Assembly (NCBI GenBank): GCA_037042185.1
Contig: JAXQJY010000027.1
Coordinates: 62,001 to 126,000, forward strand
Direction: 5' to 3'
From: Sordariomycetes sp. S80-01Y
Taxonomy: Eukaryota; Ascomycota; Sordariomycetes
DNA length: 64,000 bases
The notes under the pieces were generated by a model. That model searched no databases. It was not told the DNA's origin and saw only the letters and a program-made list of their open reading frames with translations. Below, in pieces: positions 1 to 11,926 of the stretch (its first letter is position 1; every line of letters begins with the position of its first letter). The position numbers were made by a program, and so were the translations under genes.

Positions 1-54
1 TGCAGCTGAATCTTCCCTAGTAATAAGTGAACAGCCTATCTGACCAAAATTTAG

Positions 55-496
55 CGAGCAATGGATCAAGACGTTGAGAACCAATGTGGACTCTTATTTT
101 TACCTTACCAAGCACTGTCTACCCTTCATGTCCGCAGGTGGTAGCATCATTAACGGCGCCTCAGTCGACTCGTACATCGGAGTCCCTTCTCGTCTCGACT
201 ACGCCACCAGTAAGGGGGCTGTCGTTGCCTTTACGCGAGCCCTATCGAACGAGCTCGTCAAAAAGGACATCCGAGTCAACGCTGTCGCCGCAGGTCCTGT
301 ATGGAGCCCTCTCGTTGCGACTGGAGTCAGCGGCGAATCCCAGAAGGGCCACGGACTTGGAAACTCGACACCTATGGGTAGATTTGGCCAGCCGGTGGAG
401 GTTGCTACAAGCTATGTCTTCCTTGCTAGCAAGGAGAGCTCGCTTTTCAGTGGGCAGACGCTGCACCCCAACGGTGGCATTGTCGTCAACGGTTGA
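55..496 (+). CDS. SDR-family oxidoreductase, 3' exon (5' end outside window)
   Basis: This is the C-terminal part of a classical short-chain dehydrogenase, an NAD(P)-dependent alcohol/aldehyde oxidoreductase. The exon appears to start at base 55, just after a TTAG acceptor with a CTGAC branch-like site upstream, so the Rossmann N-terminus lies before the window. Visible motifs in order are RTNVDSYFYLT (the Asn before the active site), SIINGASVDSY (catalytic Ser region), YATSKGA (catalytic Tyr-x-x-x-Lys), IRVNAVAAGPVWSPL and the C-terminal SGQTLHPNGG. This pattern resembles the glucose/ribitol dehydrogenase-like branch of extended bacterial-type SDRs such as YghA. The substrate cannot be told. 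It ends in TGA at 494-496 and has no visible partner nearby except the gluconokinase on the opposite strand. Confidence 0.88.
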
Positions 497-1032
497 AATT
501 AGGAGACGCAAGCGATGGAGCATTTCCACGAGATTGATACGCTAGGCTTGGAAAATAAAGCTCTGATGCCATTTTTCATTCTGTCCTGTTCTTGCGATAG
601 TATCCCAGCGATTGGAGAAATCTGTTATAAACGTAATGGCTAGGGAATCCCAGAGTGTAGTAGACCATTGACTGTCCTGCTGATGTCGGCGAGCGCAACG
701 TCGTCGCAACATTGTCAAATAATCACTCGCGAGCTTCTCTTAACAGTTTTTGAGGCAGAATACATGGAGATGATAGGTATCTATAGGATGTTGCCATGCA
801 AGCCGATGTCCACATCATCCACATTGACTTGCTCGAGGATGCTGAACGTGAGCAGCGTCGAGGCACTCTTGACACTAACGTGGATCTATTCAGGCTCATT
901 CGTGCGCTGGCGCTAGAATATCTTGTTACCCAGTAGATTTTGTGTAATGTGAACACATGTCTTGGGCTTGTCTGACTGGATGGGCTTGTTACAGCGAACG
1001 CAACGCAAACTAACCGCCGATTCAGGTTCGCT
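497..1032. other. Intergenic, convergent 3' ends
   Basis: This stretch lies between two convergent genes (the SDR and the gluconokinase). I see only short out-of-frame ORFs with no recognisable protein and no RNA gene. Confidence 0.6.
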
Positions 1033-1659
1033 CTACAGCACTTCGGAAACCACAGCGAATGCAGCACGCTTCACATCTTCAAGCGGCGGGACCACGCTGA
1101 CCATTGCTGTATCCTGTTCATCTATCCCGGGCCTCTCCAGAGCGTCGAATTGCGTGGCAACAAGATGGGGATCCGCAAAATGGCCAGTCCTACGGTTGGC
1201 TCTTTGTTGGAGCACAGACTCTGGTGCATCGAGAAACAGGAATCGGACTTCAAGGCCTCCACGCTCTTGACAAATACCACGCAAGGTGTCTCTGTAACCG
1301 CGCTTCAGAGCAGAACAGGACACGACAAGACGATGCGGGCCAGACTCCTGAGCGGAATTCAGCGTATGCCTGCTGAGGGCTTCCAGCCAACCCTGACGGT
1401 CTGAGTCATTCAGGGGTTCGCCCTTGTGCATTTTCTCGACGTTTGCTTTCGGGTGGAACTGCGATCGTGATAAGCGAACAGTCGAGGGTCATGGCGCGTT
1501 GCGTGTCCGTACGTCGTCACCCTCGACTAAGCGGGCGTCAAGTTGCGAAGCGAGAAACTTGGCGATTGTAGTTTTCCCCGAGGCGGTAGCCCCCGAGACG
1601 AACAAGGCCCATGGGTAGTGCCGGCTCACGCTTTGGTCGTCGTTGGAATTTCGGGTCAT
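1033..1659 (-). CDS. Gluconokinase (GntK-type)
   Basis: ATP-dependent phosphorylation of D-gluconate to 6-phosphogluconate, feeding the pentose phosphate pathway; expected in the cytosol. I join exon 1 (1513-1659) to exon 2 (1033-1458) across a 54-nt GT-AG intron at 1459-1512, giving about 190 residues, the normal size for this family. The intron repairs the family motif: exon 1 ends in EGDD and exon 2 opens with FHPKANVEKM, together matching the GDD-hHPxxNxxKM substrate-binding motif. The Walker A loop GATASGKTT is at residues 23-31. Further family motifs are GEPLNDSDRQGWLEAL and VVSCSALKRGYRDTLR, the latter matching the conserved CSALKxxYRDxLR block. The start at 1659 was chosen because it is the last Met before the P-loop. 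Reading straight through the intron gives an early stop, so the splice is needed. Confidence 0.92.
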
Positions 1660-4539
1660 CTTGGGCTGCTGAAGTGCAATCCAGTCACCTCTCCATGTAG
1701 GTGCGCAGGCGTCGGTGACCGACGACAAGAAGGTTGATCCGAAGAAAAGGTATGATTTATTTGCTTGGGTTGACGAGTTTGTGGCACCTGAGACGAAAAT
1801 GATAGCACTTGAGCGACGTGGTGGTAAATGCAAAGTCCGAATCCGAGTCGCGACGTCACAATTCTGTAACACCCCCGTACGATGTGGAGGAATAGTTCCG
1901 TAATCGACGCACAATGACAGAAGCTCTGTCGCGAAGGCGATCCAAAATGGCTTCTTCTTTGCTTGGAGATACCCTATGTTATCGTTGGTATTTGAGCTCT
2001 TACAATGAGACGGCACATTATTTTGCTGCGGTTTTACTGGTCCCGGCAGCGTCCGACAGCAACCATCAATATTGCCGTAAATCATTCGGAAGTGCCGGGA
2101 ATCGCTGTTTGCATGTGGACGGCGACGGTTATCGCTTTATGATTTTGTCGCCATCTTGGATAATGCGATGCTTTGCGTTTTAAGACGCTGACGAGATGCG
2201 CACTCAGCCTTGCCACTGAACTCAAACCCATACCCGCGTGACATAACGTCTCTTCGTGAGGCAACAGGCCACATATAGTCCTAAATCTAGCCAGAATACC
2301 AACCAGACTACGCCGCAAAACTCAGATACGGGTCACAATCAGTAGCCTGCTGCATGCCGGCTTTCGAAGTTGTTACGGTTGTGCCTCTTTGCTCAGACGT
2401 GGGTGCAGGGTAACTCATTTATCTAGGACCTAGCCAGCTCAAGCCTTCCACGCACTCCTGAGATGATCAATCAATTCAGTCCAAACGTGGGTGCCTTCAA
2501 AGTCTTACGGGCGTTGGGAGATCCTCAGTCAATGTCTTCTTGAAATGTAATACGGTCCACGTGCTCAGCCCTTTGATATTGATGAGGATTAATGTCACGC
2601 AAACCAATACCTACCGGTCATCTGGGGAATTCTCGCTAGAAGGATGGCCTCAGCGTAACCCACTTAAGGGTTGCTGCGATGATGAGACTAGTGGTAGGCA
2701 CGCGAAGTCTCGTCTTTCAAACTAGGAAGGTAAGAATAACGAAGAAAGGTGGCTGGTTTATTGAATGCTATAGGGGCATCTCTCCAATCTTTGCAGGCTT
2801 TGAGACTGACGGCCGCTTCAGATGAAAGCAAAACCCAAAACCCAGCAGCGCTCCGGGTGCTTTCTCTCGACGTGCCATTATTCATCGACCAGGTCCTTTC
2901 CTCGGCTGTGGGAATTCTGCTGCTCGGTACGTCGCAGACCGAGACAATCAACAAGTTGCTCTGCTAGCTTGACGTCTCGGTGGCTTGACGTACGGCTGGC
3001 CTGCTCTGCGTGAGCCCGCGCCTGCTGCGAGAAAGATGGCGCCATCCATCGTCATGGCGTCGCGTAAACGACGCGCCAGTTACGACCACTTTCGATTTAC
3101 GCGATCAGCTGTCGATGGGTTTCAGCGATCCGATTACTCGAAACTCATCCTTTCTCTCCGTCGCAGACTCTGCTGGAGGTTCTTATTCTCCTACTCACCC
3201 AAAGTCGCGCTGCGGGAGGAGAGCAGTTAGGCTGTGGAGAAGAAGGGCCGGCTGCTCATCATGTCCATATAAGGCGGCGATCACGACCCAGTGGGAAAAT
3301 CCATCCGCCAATGATGCGAGCCCACGGACCTACCAGCAGGGAACGCAACAGATAACGACAAATGATTGGAACAAGCTCCGATAAAGCTCATGAGCCCCCT
3401 GGTAGACATGAGCGGCCGGCGGATCCGGGTTCCGCGGAGATTCATCCGTCAAACCACCAGAAACGAAAATTTAAGAAGCGGAAATGGTCATCGACTGGAA
3501 TGCGCAGGTGACAAGCCGCAGCTATCATCACATCACCTTGATAACCAAAATGATCAGCAACGGAAGACCCCCTGTTCTCCAAAGCGCCTTTGCGTGTTTC
3601 CGTAAAGAAAGGTGGGTCGTAGGTACAGTTCTCAACGGCACCCATAGTCTTCGACTGCAAAGAGAAGGTATCCCTCCTCCGTACTGCCTTTGATAAACTT
3701 GTATTTGCAGTCCCAGTTCCTGCCCACAGCCTCACTCTTCTTCGTTTTGGGCGGCGTTCCTTATAGGCTGTTTCAACAACAGACCACCCTCTCTGGGCGT
3801 GTCACCCCTGAGAGGACGCCAAAGCCACCATGGGCTGCCACTAATGCAGGAGAATGCAAGTGATGTAAAAGAAAACGTCATGGCAGAACGGACGGGACTC
3901 CGAGTTGATTTTATTGGTTTTGAAGCCCATTCGCTTCAGGGCCAGTCGGCGAACTCCAATTCAAGGCTTTTCTGATCGGTGATGTGTACATCACAACGAC
4001 AACAAGACGTCAGTGAATTTTGGCACGGCTTAGCTCTGGACCTTGTTAGGCAAAGCGACTTCGCGTAGGGAGAGCATCTTTTACGTGTACCAACCACAGG
4101 CCTGCCAGAGTGAACCAAAGCCTCTCTGTGCCAAAGGTTAACGATGGCCCTGTCGACCCGTTGCGCTAAGCCTCGGCAGACTGCCGCAGCCAATGTTAGA
4201 GCACCCACATTTCGGTTCGCCACAGCATGACTTTCGCTGTCAACTGTGCATTCCGGCGAGTTGACCACCTGCTTTTCTTCCCCCACCCTCTCCCACCACA
4301 ACCCGTCGCAGTTACGTGTAACAGACCAATTATAGGCGCAGGAGAACCCTCCATTGCATACACCCTTGTCCGTCACCATCGTTTCGTGCTCATTGGATCA
4401 CCACTGGATGGCGGCTCCAGATGAAATGCCATATAACCAACAATGCATCTACAGTGTCTGGTGGCGTTGCCATCCATTGACCTTCAACTAGCTTTTACCA
4501 GTACACGAAGGGTAGACAGCTCCTAGTTCCTAGGCAACA
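1660..4539. other. Long gene-poor intergenic stretch
   Basis: About 2.9 kb without a gene I can support. It contains one copy of a dispersed repeat (2360-2520). Several ORFs of 60-150 codons exist on both strands (for example 3442-3735 minus and 3936-4379 minus), but none shows a recognisable domain and their composition is not convincingly protein-like. The last few hundred bases should hold the promoter of the regulator starting at 4540. Confidence 0.55.
2360..2520 (+). repeat. Dispersed repeat, copy A
   Basis: The segment around GTGGGTGCAGGGTA, the following CCAGCTC, then CTTCCAC and TGATCAA, matches a second copy at about 17936-18150 and, over a shorter core, a third at about 60070-60190. 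The copies are diverged and differ by insertions, as expected for an old mobile-element remnant. No coding capacity or terminal repeats are seen. Confidence 0.55.
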
Positions 4540-6615
4540 ATGGCGAAAGAGAAGCCAGCAAACATCGACAAATCCGCTCGGCCTTTCAGGGCATGCCAAG
4601 CCTGCGCCCGGAGACGAACCCGCGTAAGATCCACGTTCCACAAGAGTCTCGGGATTCTAAGCTAACGCCTAGGCCGGAAAAGTGCGACCAGCAGCGACCG
4701 TGTCACCGATGCAAGCAGATCAATATCGAATGTATCCGGGAGCAGCCCGTGAAATTGACAAAGTCTCAGCTACGGCGCGAAAAGTCGCGATTGCAAGCGA
4801 GGCACAGGGCCCTCTCTGTGATCTTTGACGCTTTGTCTTCCGGAAAGCGCTCTGACGATATCATCGAGCTCCTTCGGCAGAACGAGCCGGTTGAGCAGAT
4901 TGCTCACCGGTTAGTACCTAATTACGATTCTGATGTCGGTGGGAGTACCCACGGTAGTAATGATTCCGACAAACAAGAGGCGGTCCCGACTCCCCCAACA
5001 CACCCTCCATCTTCTTCTGGCCCGGCGAACATCGTCTGCAGTACCCGGGGTTCGTGTTTGGCTTTACCCTTCGAGCTCGGGGCCGAACAGGTCACACCGT
5101 ACCATGGCCTCGAGAACACGCCGGACGTGGTCCCGATAGACCTGTGTTCCGAAACACAGCAGATATTGGAGAGCCTCTCAGATTCGTCTCACTCTTCGTT
5201 TGTTTCAGAAAGTCAGAAAGGCGTATCGACGACCGTGACCAGCCCCTTGTCTCTTGATTTTCACGGTGAATCACCATGGACGACCACGGAGCAGGTTCCT
5301 ACAGAGTCCTGCGCCGTGAACGGTCACTCCGCCTCTGCACAAGTGTCCTCCTATATCGACCTTTGCGGCTTCGGTACAAATAAGCTAATAACTCTACCCT
5401 CCAACCTTGTCATCGACCTCGCAGATGCCTTTTTCACCTGGCACGCTGCACCCTTCCCAGCTATCCGGCGCGCTCAGTTTATAAGCGACTTCCTCAGTCA
5501 ACGAACAAAGCATTGCTCCCCCGCACTCATTCGAATCATATCATGCCTAGGCTGCCGCGCACTGGGCGGCTATGACACTAGCCATAGCACCTACGCCAGC
5601 CTCGGTAATCGTCTTTTCGAGGAATCCAGGATGCTCCTCGCCGGGCCGCCTACACGCGTGCCCGACGTTCACGCATGCGGTCTCCTGGCTCTACATCAAC
5701 TCGGGATCGGGCAGCATGCGGATGCACTCAAACTAGCAGAGGAAGGAGTGAAGCGCATGGCGACTATAATGGGGCCGGAAGTGAGTCTAGGCGCGGACAC
5801 GTCAGATTGGCTCGAGTACGGAGCCGCTCTATCCAGCACAGTTACTTTGGCCCGGTGAGTTTCACGCAGAGCATGTTTGCAAGCGACGCTAAGTAAGTGT
5901 GTTCCTGAGCAACAGGTTCGTTCGCCTTATGGTCAGCTCCATGACCCAACACGACGCATTGAGGGAATCGCCACTACTCCTGAGTCCGTCGCAGGGAGTA
6001 GATGATGGCCTGGAGGCCTGTACGTGCCCATTAATATTTCTTCCCCTGCCAAGCATTAAGTGTCAGCCATTGACATATGTAACCGTAGTACTGTCTCTCC
6101 GCGGTCCACTCCCGACGGGTCCCCCCGACCGGGACATTCCCTCTAGCCCGCTCCTCATATACAGCCTTATCGACATAGTGTACCGCTACTATATCGCCAT
6201 CCAGGATTCGAAAATCGACGCCGAATACAAGGTGAATTATCTCAGTGACACATATCAACAATGTCTCCTCTGGTACGACACGGCACTGGGCATTGGCAGC
6301 CAGCAGAGCGAAATTTGCCCGTTCACGCAGTATGTTATCGACGAAGATTTGCGAATAGCAAAGAATCTAACGAGACGATTCTTAGCATGTTGTACTACTT
6401 TTGCCTTTTGATCCTCTGGCGTCCAAGTCCCTGGTCGACAAACACAACAAAATGTGCTGAATCGGCTGGGGCAATACTATCACTCGCAGGGTCTAGCCAT
6501 GTTCGGGATTACCGGGCGCCGAACCAATTCTTTCTGGCGCATCTTTTTGTTCTGGTGGCTAGCCTTCCAAGTGTTCCCGCCGGCGCTCATTGGGAATGTA
6601 GTATCTGAGGATTGA
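4540..6615 (+). CDS. Zn2Cys6 transcription factor, C-terminus apparently frameshifted
   Basis: Fungal nuclear transcriptional regulator. Proposed exons: 4540-4623, 4683-5854, 5916-6019, 6089-6329, 6386 onward. The first intron (4624-4682, GTAAGA...AAAAG) splits the zinc cluster; splicing restores CQACARRRTRC-DQQRPC-HRC-KQINIEC, a perfect C-x2-C-x6-C-x5-C-x2-C-x6-C. A basic linker (LRREKSRLQARHRALSVIFDAL) and the DIIELLRQ segment follow, typical of regulators next to metabolic genes. The middle-homology region ends with MLYYFCLLILWRP. After about 6420 the plausible coding reading moves between frames: KSLVDKHNKMC in one, then a tract ending SFWRIFLFWWLAFQVFPP in another, closing with TGA at 6613-6615. 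This suggests one or two small indels or, less likely, an intron with a weak donor near 6421-6427 and acceptor at 6496. No obvious target gene is adjacent. Confidence 0.75.
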
Positions 6616-9600
6616 GAACGCGTCCACCCACGAGTATGCAATGCGGTCTTGGGAGCTGCCACACGGGCAAGGGCTTTTTCGTTGGGTCTGCAGCGGATGA
6701 GAATTCAAGTGTTTTTATAGTAGCGATCAATGAACAAGTAATGGCCTTCTGATAAGCTTCGAATACTCGCGCTATCCAAAATCATGGAAACCCAACGTGC
6801 GTTTAGGTGTAGAGAACCACTCAATCTGAGGCCACATTAGGCACTAATTCGAATACGTGCCCAGGTTATCAGTTGTACGGTGAATCAATCCTACTCCATC
6901 GATGCCAGCACGCTTAGACACAAAGTCGCCACCACAACTCCGAACCTCTGATACAGCTCCTACCTTCCACCGGAGCCTTATCTGGCCATTCTCAGTCTTT
7001 GGTTCGGTCAGATGGCTACAATAATGTGCTTACAATGACATAAACTCGAAGATGAAGCAATGATTCCTGCTGTTGAAGTATTAGCAAGGTGGGCTGTGCT
7101 GACGGCAGCTGTCATCTCAGCATCATCCCTCCATGGGATGTTCCGGAGACGGACGTTGATAGCTTGTAATTGCGTGATTTCTCAGGCAAAAGAGTTTCGT
7201 AAACTCTCAGAACTAATGTCAAGCATATGTTGCTGCCAAAAGCCCTACCTCTCCGTTTCTTCATCTATGATCCACCCTCCGTAGCCATTGATGTCTAGGA
7301 AGGTCGAGGACTCACGCAAAAGGAAAGAAGCCGACAAGACCTGAAGGAGAGGCGATTCTTGCTAGATTTCGTGGCAATTTGATAGGGGTATTAACTCAAG
7401 CGCGATGTTACCTGAGGAAGTCAATAATGAAGGGCACTCTAGCTTTGAAGATTCGGCAGATAGTATGAGCACAAAGGCCACGCAAGCCCTACGCAGTACG
7501 CAACGATACATATGGAAAACGGACGTGGACTGATGAGATCCTTTTGATGCGGGCAATACATCGTAATGGGAGTATCGGTATCGAGTGGACAAAGAAAGGA
7601 TGTTACGGACAAGTCAAGAAGTCAAGGGTAATTTGCAGGGTTGAGTTCAGGGACGACTTCTTCGGAAGTCGCGACCGCCTATTGAATTAACAGATCACTG
7701 TGTAAAACGTTTTGTCTTTACGCCACCTAATCACACCTATCTGATAGTTGAGATTCATCTTTGTGGCACTGACTGCGCTTATTGCTCTATTGTACACAAA
7801 CTGTTAACCGCCCAGACCCATTGAAGTTTCGCTCCTCTCCTTATAGGTATCCCGCGGCTTAGCACCTCTCGTCCTTCCCCTCACGGTGTTGGACTCGTTG
7901 ATCACTTCTGCCTCGTCCTGTTCTAGGGTTGCGTTAGTGTTGGTACGGAGGAAATACCGGAGCAGCGATGTGAGATTCAAATTACCAGTCTGCTTGTCGT
8001 TGTCTGCTTTTCGGCGTCGATTGGCTCCTCCACGGGAGCGTTGTCCTTCTGGACTGGGATAGGTTCGTTTCGGCCAGTCTCATACGTCGAACCCTGGACT
8101 TGGTCTTCCGCGGTGTCTCTGTCAAGCACAGAACTGGCGATCTTGTCGTCGCTCTCAGGAAACGAGTTCCTCGACATCCTCTCGGTGTGGACCTTTCAGG
8201 TTTCTGTGTCGTGTATAGTCGCTTTCTGCTTGCTCCTCGGGCGGTTTGCTTGTCTGATGGAGCACTCGTAACGTTTTTATACACTTCGAATACACACCTA
8301 TGATAGATTTCACAAGGGGAACCCACGTCATATCATGATATGGCTGCCGAGTAACTATGTTATTAGAGAAGCGCTTTGGCTATGAAGTAATCCATCGTCA
8401 TCATGCTGACAGACAAGTCCAGGCCGAAATCGCCTGATCCCTATGACGGATAAGTTGCAACTGGGTGCGCCTCTCAATAATTTTGATTCCTTGAAATTAG
8501 CAGTGGCGGTCGCGCCTCAAGGTGGTGGTGGGTGGCAGCTTGCTGCGGCCAGCCCCATGCAACGGGATACTATGCTACGGTAGGCAGACAACTGTCTTGG
8601 GATCTTCGTCCTCTTCTTTGCAAGGTGAACAGTCTGGCGGCAGAGTCCAGGTATCACCCGGTAGGCGTTGAGGATTATGGGCGAGATGATCCCGTCCCCA
8701 CAGAGGTGGAGTGAAATACGACACGCAACACGGCGGATTGATAATGATGATGCGAGATGCTTCGATATTACTTAGAGGGATCTACTCCTACGTGCATGAA
8801 ATTCTGGGATGATGTTGACCGTCTGTTCCTTTGGTGTGCGTCGACTCCAGTGCGTAAGGTGGAAGCCTCCTATACTGTGCGCCGCAGGCATGTGAGCGAG
8901 ACAGTAAATTAGGAGTGTATATCAACTGCTTTCCAAATAGACGTCAATTTGAGCAAGTTTCTTTTTCAAGCTTCCAGCATCGCAATTGGAGCTTCGTCAG
9001 TCGCAAGAGAGGACGCAGATTACGCCGGACTTTATGCCCGCTCCGGAGTGTTTGGCCCGCCTAGCCGGCCTGTACGCTCTGCTCGACATTCCAAACCCCG
9101 GCTTCTCCAAACGCACATTGATAAGAAGCATCCAACGTAACAGAGTGATTCTACCATCATCCGTTGTGATGATGTGGGCTGCCGCGTGAAGATGATGACC
9201 GGTCGTAGATCTTTGAAGTGCTGCAACGCGTCTCCACTGGGCTAATGCACCGTGTACCCAGCAAACAAAAGTAGCTCATGGCATCATCGCCTTTTTTAAG
9301 GTCGACTGGCTGAGGAAGTCTCTGTTATTGTAGTCTGCTGCAAGCTCGGATCCCACGACATCCAACATAGATGATACTCCGGTGACTTGGATTGTGTGAG
9401 AGTACTCAGAGCAACATCGAGCTGCCGCTTCCAAGTCCGCTTTGTACACAACCCTAGGCCCGGGAATCAAAGAGTCGGTCTGGGAAAGGTCCTGTTTGAG
9501 TGATTCGAGGGCCAGAAAGGTAATGCGAGTGACTGGGGGTCTGATCCAGCCTTGGAGACAGCTCTCTACAATTTCAGTCAGCGAATCAAAAGCAAATTGG

Positions 9601-10214
9601 GAGACAGTGCTCTCGTGAAGAGGAGCTCTGTCAAGGCCTAACTGGGTTCCACAGCAAGATGATAGCCCGTCGCGTTATTTTAGTCTACATTTTGATGAAG
9701 CTTAGCATTGGGTTTGAGATCACTTTGGTTGTCTCTTGGAGCACCGGCGTTTGCTGCCGGCTGAGGACACCGTGACGTTTGTTGTGGTGGGTGACGTTTG
9801 TCGCCTTGGCGTCTGTGCTGCCGTGTTGGTAACATTTGCTGCTGTTGCGTAAACCCGCGGAGACTCGTTTATCTGGGGTTTCCGGAGCTTCTTCCCCGCA
9901 ACATGTTAATTGGGGTGTCTGAAAGAGCCATTTCATCATATTCCTGCATCGGCAGGCGCCACAGCCAAAGAAATGGTAACACGCAAAGACTTCACTTCGA
10001 CGATTCAGAGTCAACGTATTGAGAAGCAAGAATGCTATTGGCCTGATGGAGTTGATCGAGATCAATCCCGTACCAACGACTTCTGTTGACACGCTCATAG
10101 AAGGACGGGTCGCTTCCGTCATTCGTGTGGTCACGAGCATACGCGGACACTCACGACGAGTATAAATATTCTGGGCTCATCCAAGGTGATTCTTGTTGCT
10201 TCATCACCTGAAGA
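6616..10214. other. Long gene-poor intergenic stretch
   Basis: About 3.6 kb in which I support no confident gene. One possible short acidic protein is listed separately (7977-8177 minus). A 151-codon ORF at 9685-10140 minus has no recognisable feature. The 3' end holds the promoter of the hemerythrin gene, with a TATA box (TATAAATA) at 10161-10168. Confidence 0.55.
7977..8177 (-). CDS. Possible small acidic protein (66 aa), unknown
   Basis: A 66-codon ORF whose product is hydrophilic and rich in Asp, Glu, Ser and Thr. It begins MSRNSFPESDDKIASSVLDRD and ends TTTSRLVI. An in-frame TGA lies a short way upstream of the ATG, so this Met is the natural start. The SDDKIA segment is loosely like the opening of CHZ-type histone-chaperone motifs, but the rest does not match well, so I assign no function. 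The low-complexity acidic composition is the only support for coding; it could equally be chance in a 3.6-kb non-coding stretch. Confidence 0.22.
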   Translation of the reverse strand: MSRNSFPESDDKIASSVLDRDTAEDQVQGSTYETGRNEPIPVQKDNAPVEEPIDAEKQTTTSRLVI

Positions 10215-10935
10215 ATGTTTCCCTCTCATTTACTGAGCAAAAGAGTAGGAGCTATAGCCTTTACCCACGCCAGATCCTTCGGAGCAGCACCCGCAGCCAT
10301 GTCGACCATATCTGCCGCCATAATCAAAGACCACCGTGAGCTGGAAGGATACTACAACGAAGTCATCAATTCCACCAGCCACGATCATCAGCAGCGCTAC
10401 GGCAACCAATTCACCTGGGAGCTTGCTCGCCACTCTGTCGGCGAAGAGCTAGTCGTGTATCCTGCCTTTGAGAAGTACCTGGGCGCGAAAGGACACGAAT
10501 GGGCGGAGAATGACCGAAAGGAGCATCACGAGGTAAGCGACGTGTGTCGTAGAATGCTATGTGGAGAGCCACTAAACAGCACAGGCCAAGAAGCTCCTTA
10601 AGGAGTTCCAGAACATGTCTTCTACTGATAGTAATTACGTTGCCAAGCTCAAGGAGCTCTGGACCCCTCTATCACAGCACATCAAGGAGGAAGAGGAGCG
10701 GGACATGCCGGCGCTTGAGGAGGCGTTAAAAAAGCATGAGGGCGTATCGGAGTCTATGGCGACAAGCTTTGGGCGTACCAAGGCGTTTGTTCCTTCGAGG
10801 AGCCACCCGAGCGCCGGGGAAAAACCTCCGTTTGAGACAGCAATGGGGCTGCTGACGGCACCGTTTGATCACGTTGCGGACTTGTTCAGGAAGTTCCCAG
10901 ACCAGACGGTCTCGCCGAACCCGTCCACCAAGTGA
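10215..10935 (+). CDS. Hemerythrin (HHE cation-binding) domain protein
   Basis: Two exons, 10215-10532 and 10585-10935, joined across a 52-nt GT-AG intron, encode about 222 residues. The fold is a four-helix bundle that binds a di-iron centre. Candidate ligands are H40 (KDHRELE), H73 and E77 (ARHSVGEE), H104/H105 (KEHHE, just before the splice) and H138 with following Glu (QHIKEEE). The helix spacing fits the HHE domain. The first roughly 28 residues (MFPSHLLSKRVGAIAFTHARS) are rich in Arg and hydroxyl residues and lack acids, as in a mitochondrial presequence; a second Met at residue 29 (MSTISAA) would give a cytosolic form. A TATA box sits at 10161, about 50 bp before the ATG. The role in fungi (iron, oxygen or nitric-oxide handling) is not established from sequence. 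Confidence 0.9.
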
Positions 10936-11585
10936 AAAACGCTTCAGGAACTGTACTTCATAGGCAATAATAGCAGAGCTGCAAACCCGTATCTTCACGG
11001 ATATCTCACTCCGGAAAGTGAATTACTCTACTCCAGCGTAGCGACTGAATTGAAGAAGAAAAGTAGTCTCGTACTTATGTAGAGCACGTGAATGAGTTAA
11101 GTGAGCCAGGTATATTGCAGGCGTTCCAGAAGTGTTCTAAGTGACTCTAGCTCTCGCTCTCTGATAGCGTTAGCCGAAGTTAGCTAGACCCGAAAGTAGC
11201 AGTGCAATGGGCGCAGTGGCTGAGCGGCGACCACAACTGCTTACGACATAACTTTGCGTCATGAAGACCTTCCAGGATCCAGAAGCCGGGTACAGAGGAG
11301 CGTACGCATTCATTTGATGTGAAGGTTACGGTAGAGACATAGTTGATCAAGCAATCGAAAAATATTGTTATACTTAATCTAAAACAGACTATTAGTACAA
11401 CATGCTCGGCAATAAAGCCAGGTCGTCTATGGCGATTCATATATTTTCTAGCATTCGAACGCTCAGCATCCACCGGTTTTTCGGCTTTAGAATTCAATTA
11501 GGAGTTTAGAAGCTCAATGTTGGTACCGTGACTACTATTATCCTCTAGGCTTTGCAGTGGGATAACATTAGCCAAAGGCACTTGC
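10936..11585. other. Intergenic, convergent 3' ends
   Basis: Lies between the convergent hemerythrin and con-10 genes. Only short uninformative ORFs are seen. Confidence 0.6.
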
Positions 11586-11926
11586 TCACTTCGAACCGCC
11601 CTTGTGTCCAGCTTCGCTCGCCTTCTCGCTGCCAGGCTCTTTCGAGCCTCCAGAGGCCTTGCCCCCCTTTGAAGCAATATCATGCTATTGCGCTCTTTGG
11701 TCATCTCCACGGCCTGTGGAACTTCATTAGAGAGTGAGACTCACCTGCTTGTCGGGGTCCATATTGGCAAAACCGCTGTTGTGGCTGGCCTGGCCACCCT
11801 TCGAGGCAATATTTTCCACCTCTTCGCGCGGTCTTTGTGCACATGTCAAGGGACGATTCAAAAGAATAATAATTCAAGTAGCACCTACCGGTTCGCAAAA
11901 TTTCCTGGATTGTTGTTGTGCGCCAT
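11586..11926 (-). CDS. con-10: Conidiation-specific protein 10 (CON-10 family, KGG motifs)
   Basis: A small three-exon gene too short to stand out as an open frame. Exons are 11889-11926, 11745-11832 and 11586-11684, joined by GT-AG introns of 56 and 60 nt; the total is 225 nt, or 74 residues. The product starts MAHNNNPGNFANRPREEVEN and carries the family's tandem signature: IASKGGQASHNSGFANMDPDKQ, then IASKGGKASGG, then AGHKGGSK. These KGG repeats define the conidiation/stress-induced (CON-10, GsiB-like) family of very hydrophilic proteins, which in Neurospora and relatives are induced during sporulation, light and stress. Every intron boundary was fixed by continuity of this family sequence, so I am confident in the structure. 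It is predicted to be intrinsically disordered and soluble. Confidence 0.93.

Noticed and set aside
84-545. 153-codon frame over the SDR exon
   Set aside because: It is a shadow frame of the clear SDR reading, with odd Ser/Arg-rich composition.
9685-10140. 151-codon minus-strand ORF before the hemerythrin gene
   Set aside because: No recognisable motif, unusual Cys/Arg composition, and it lies over the hemerythrin promoter.
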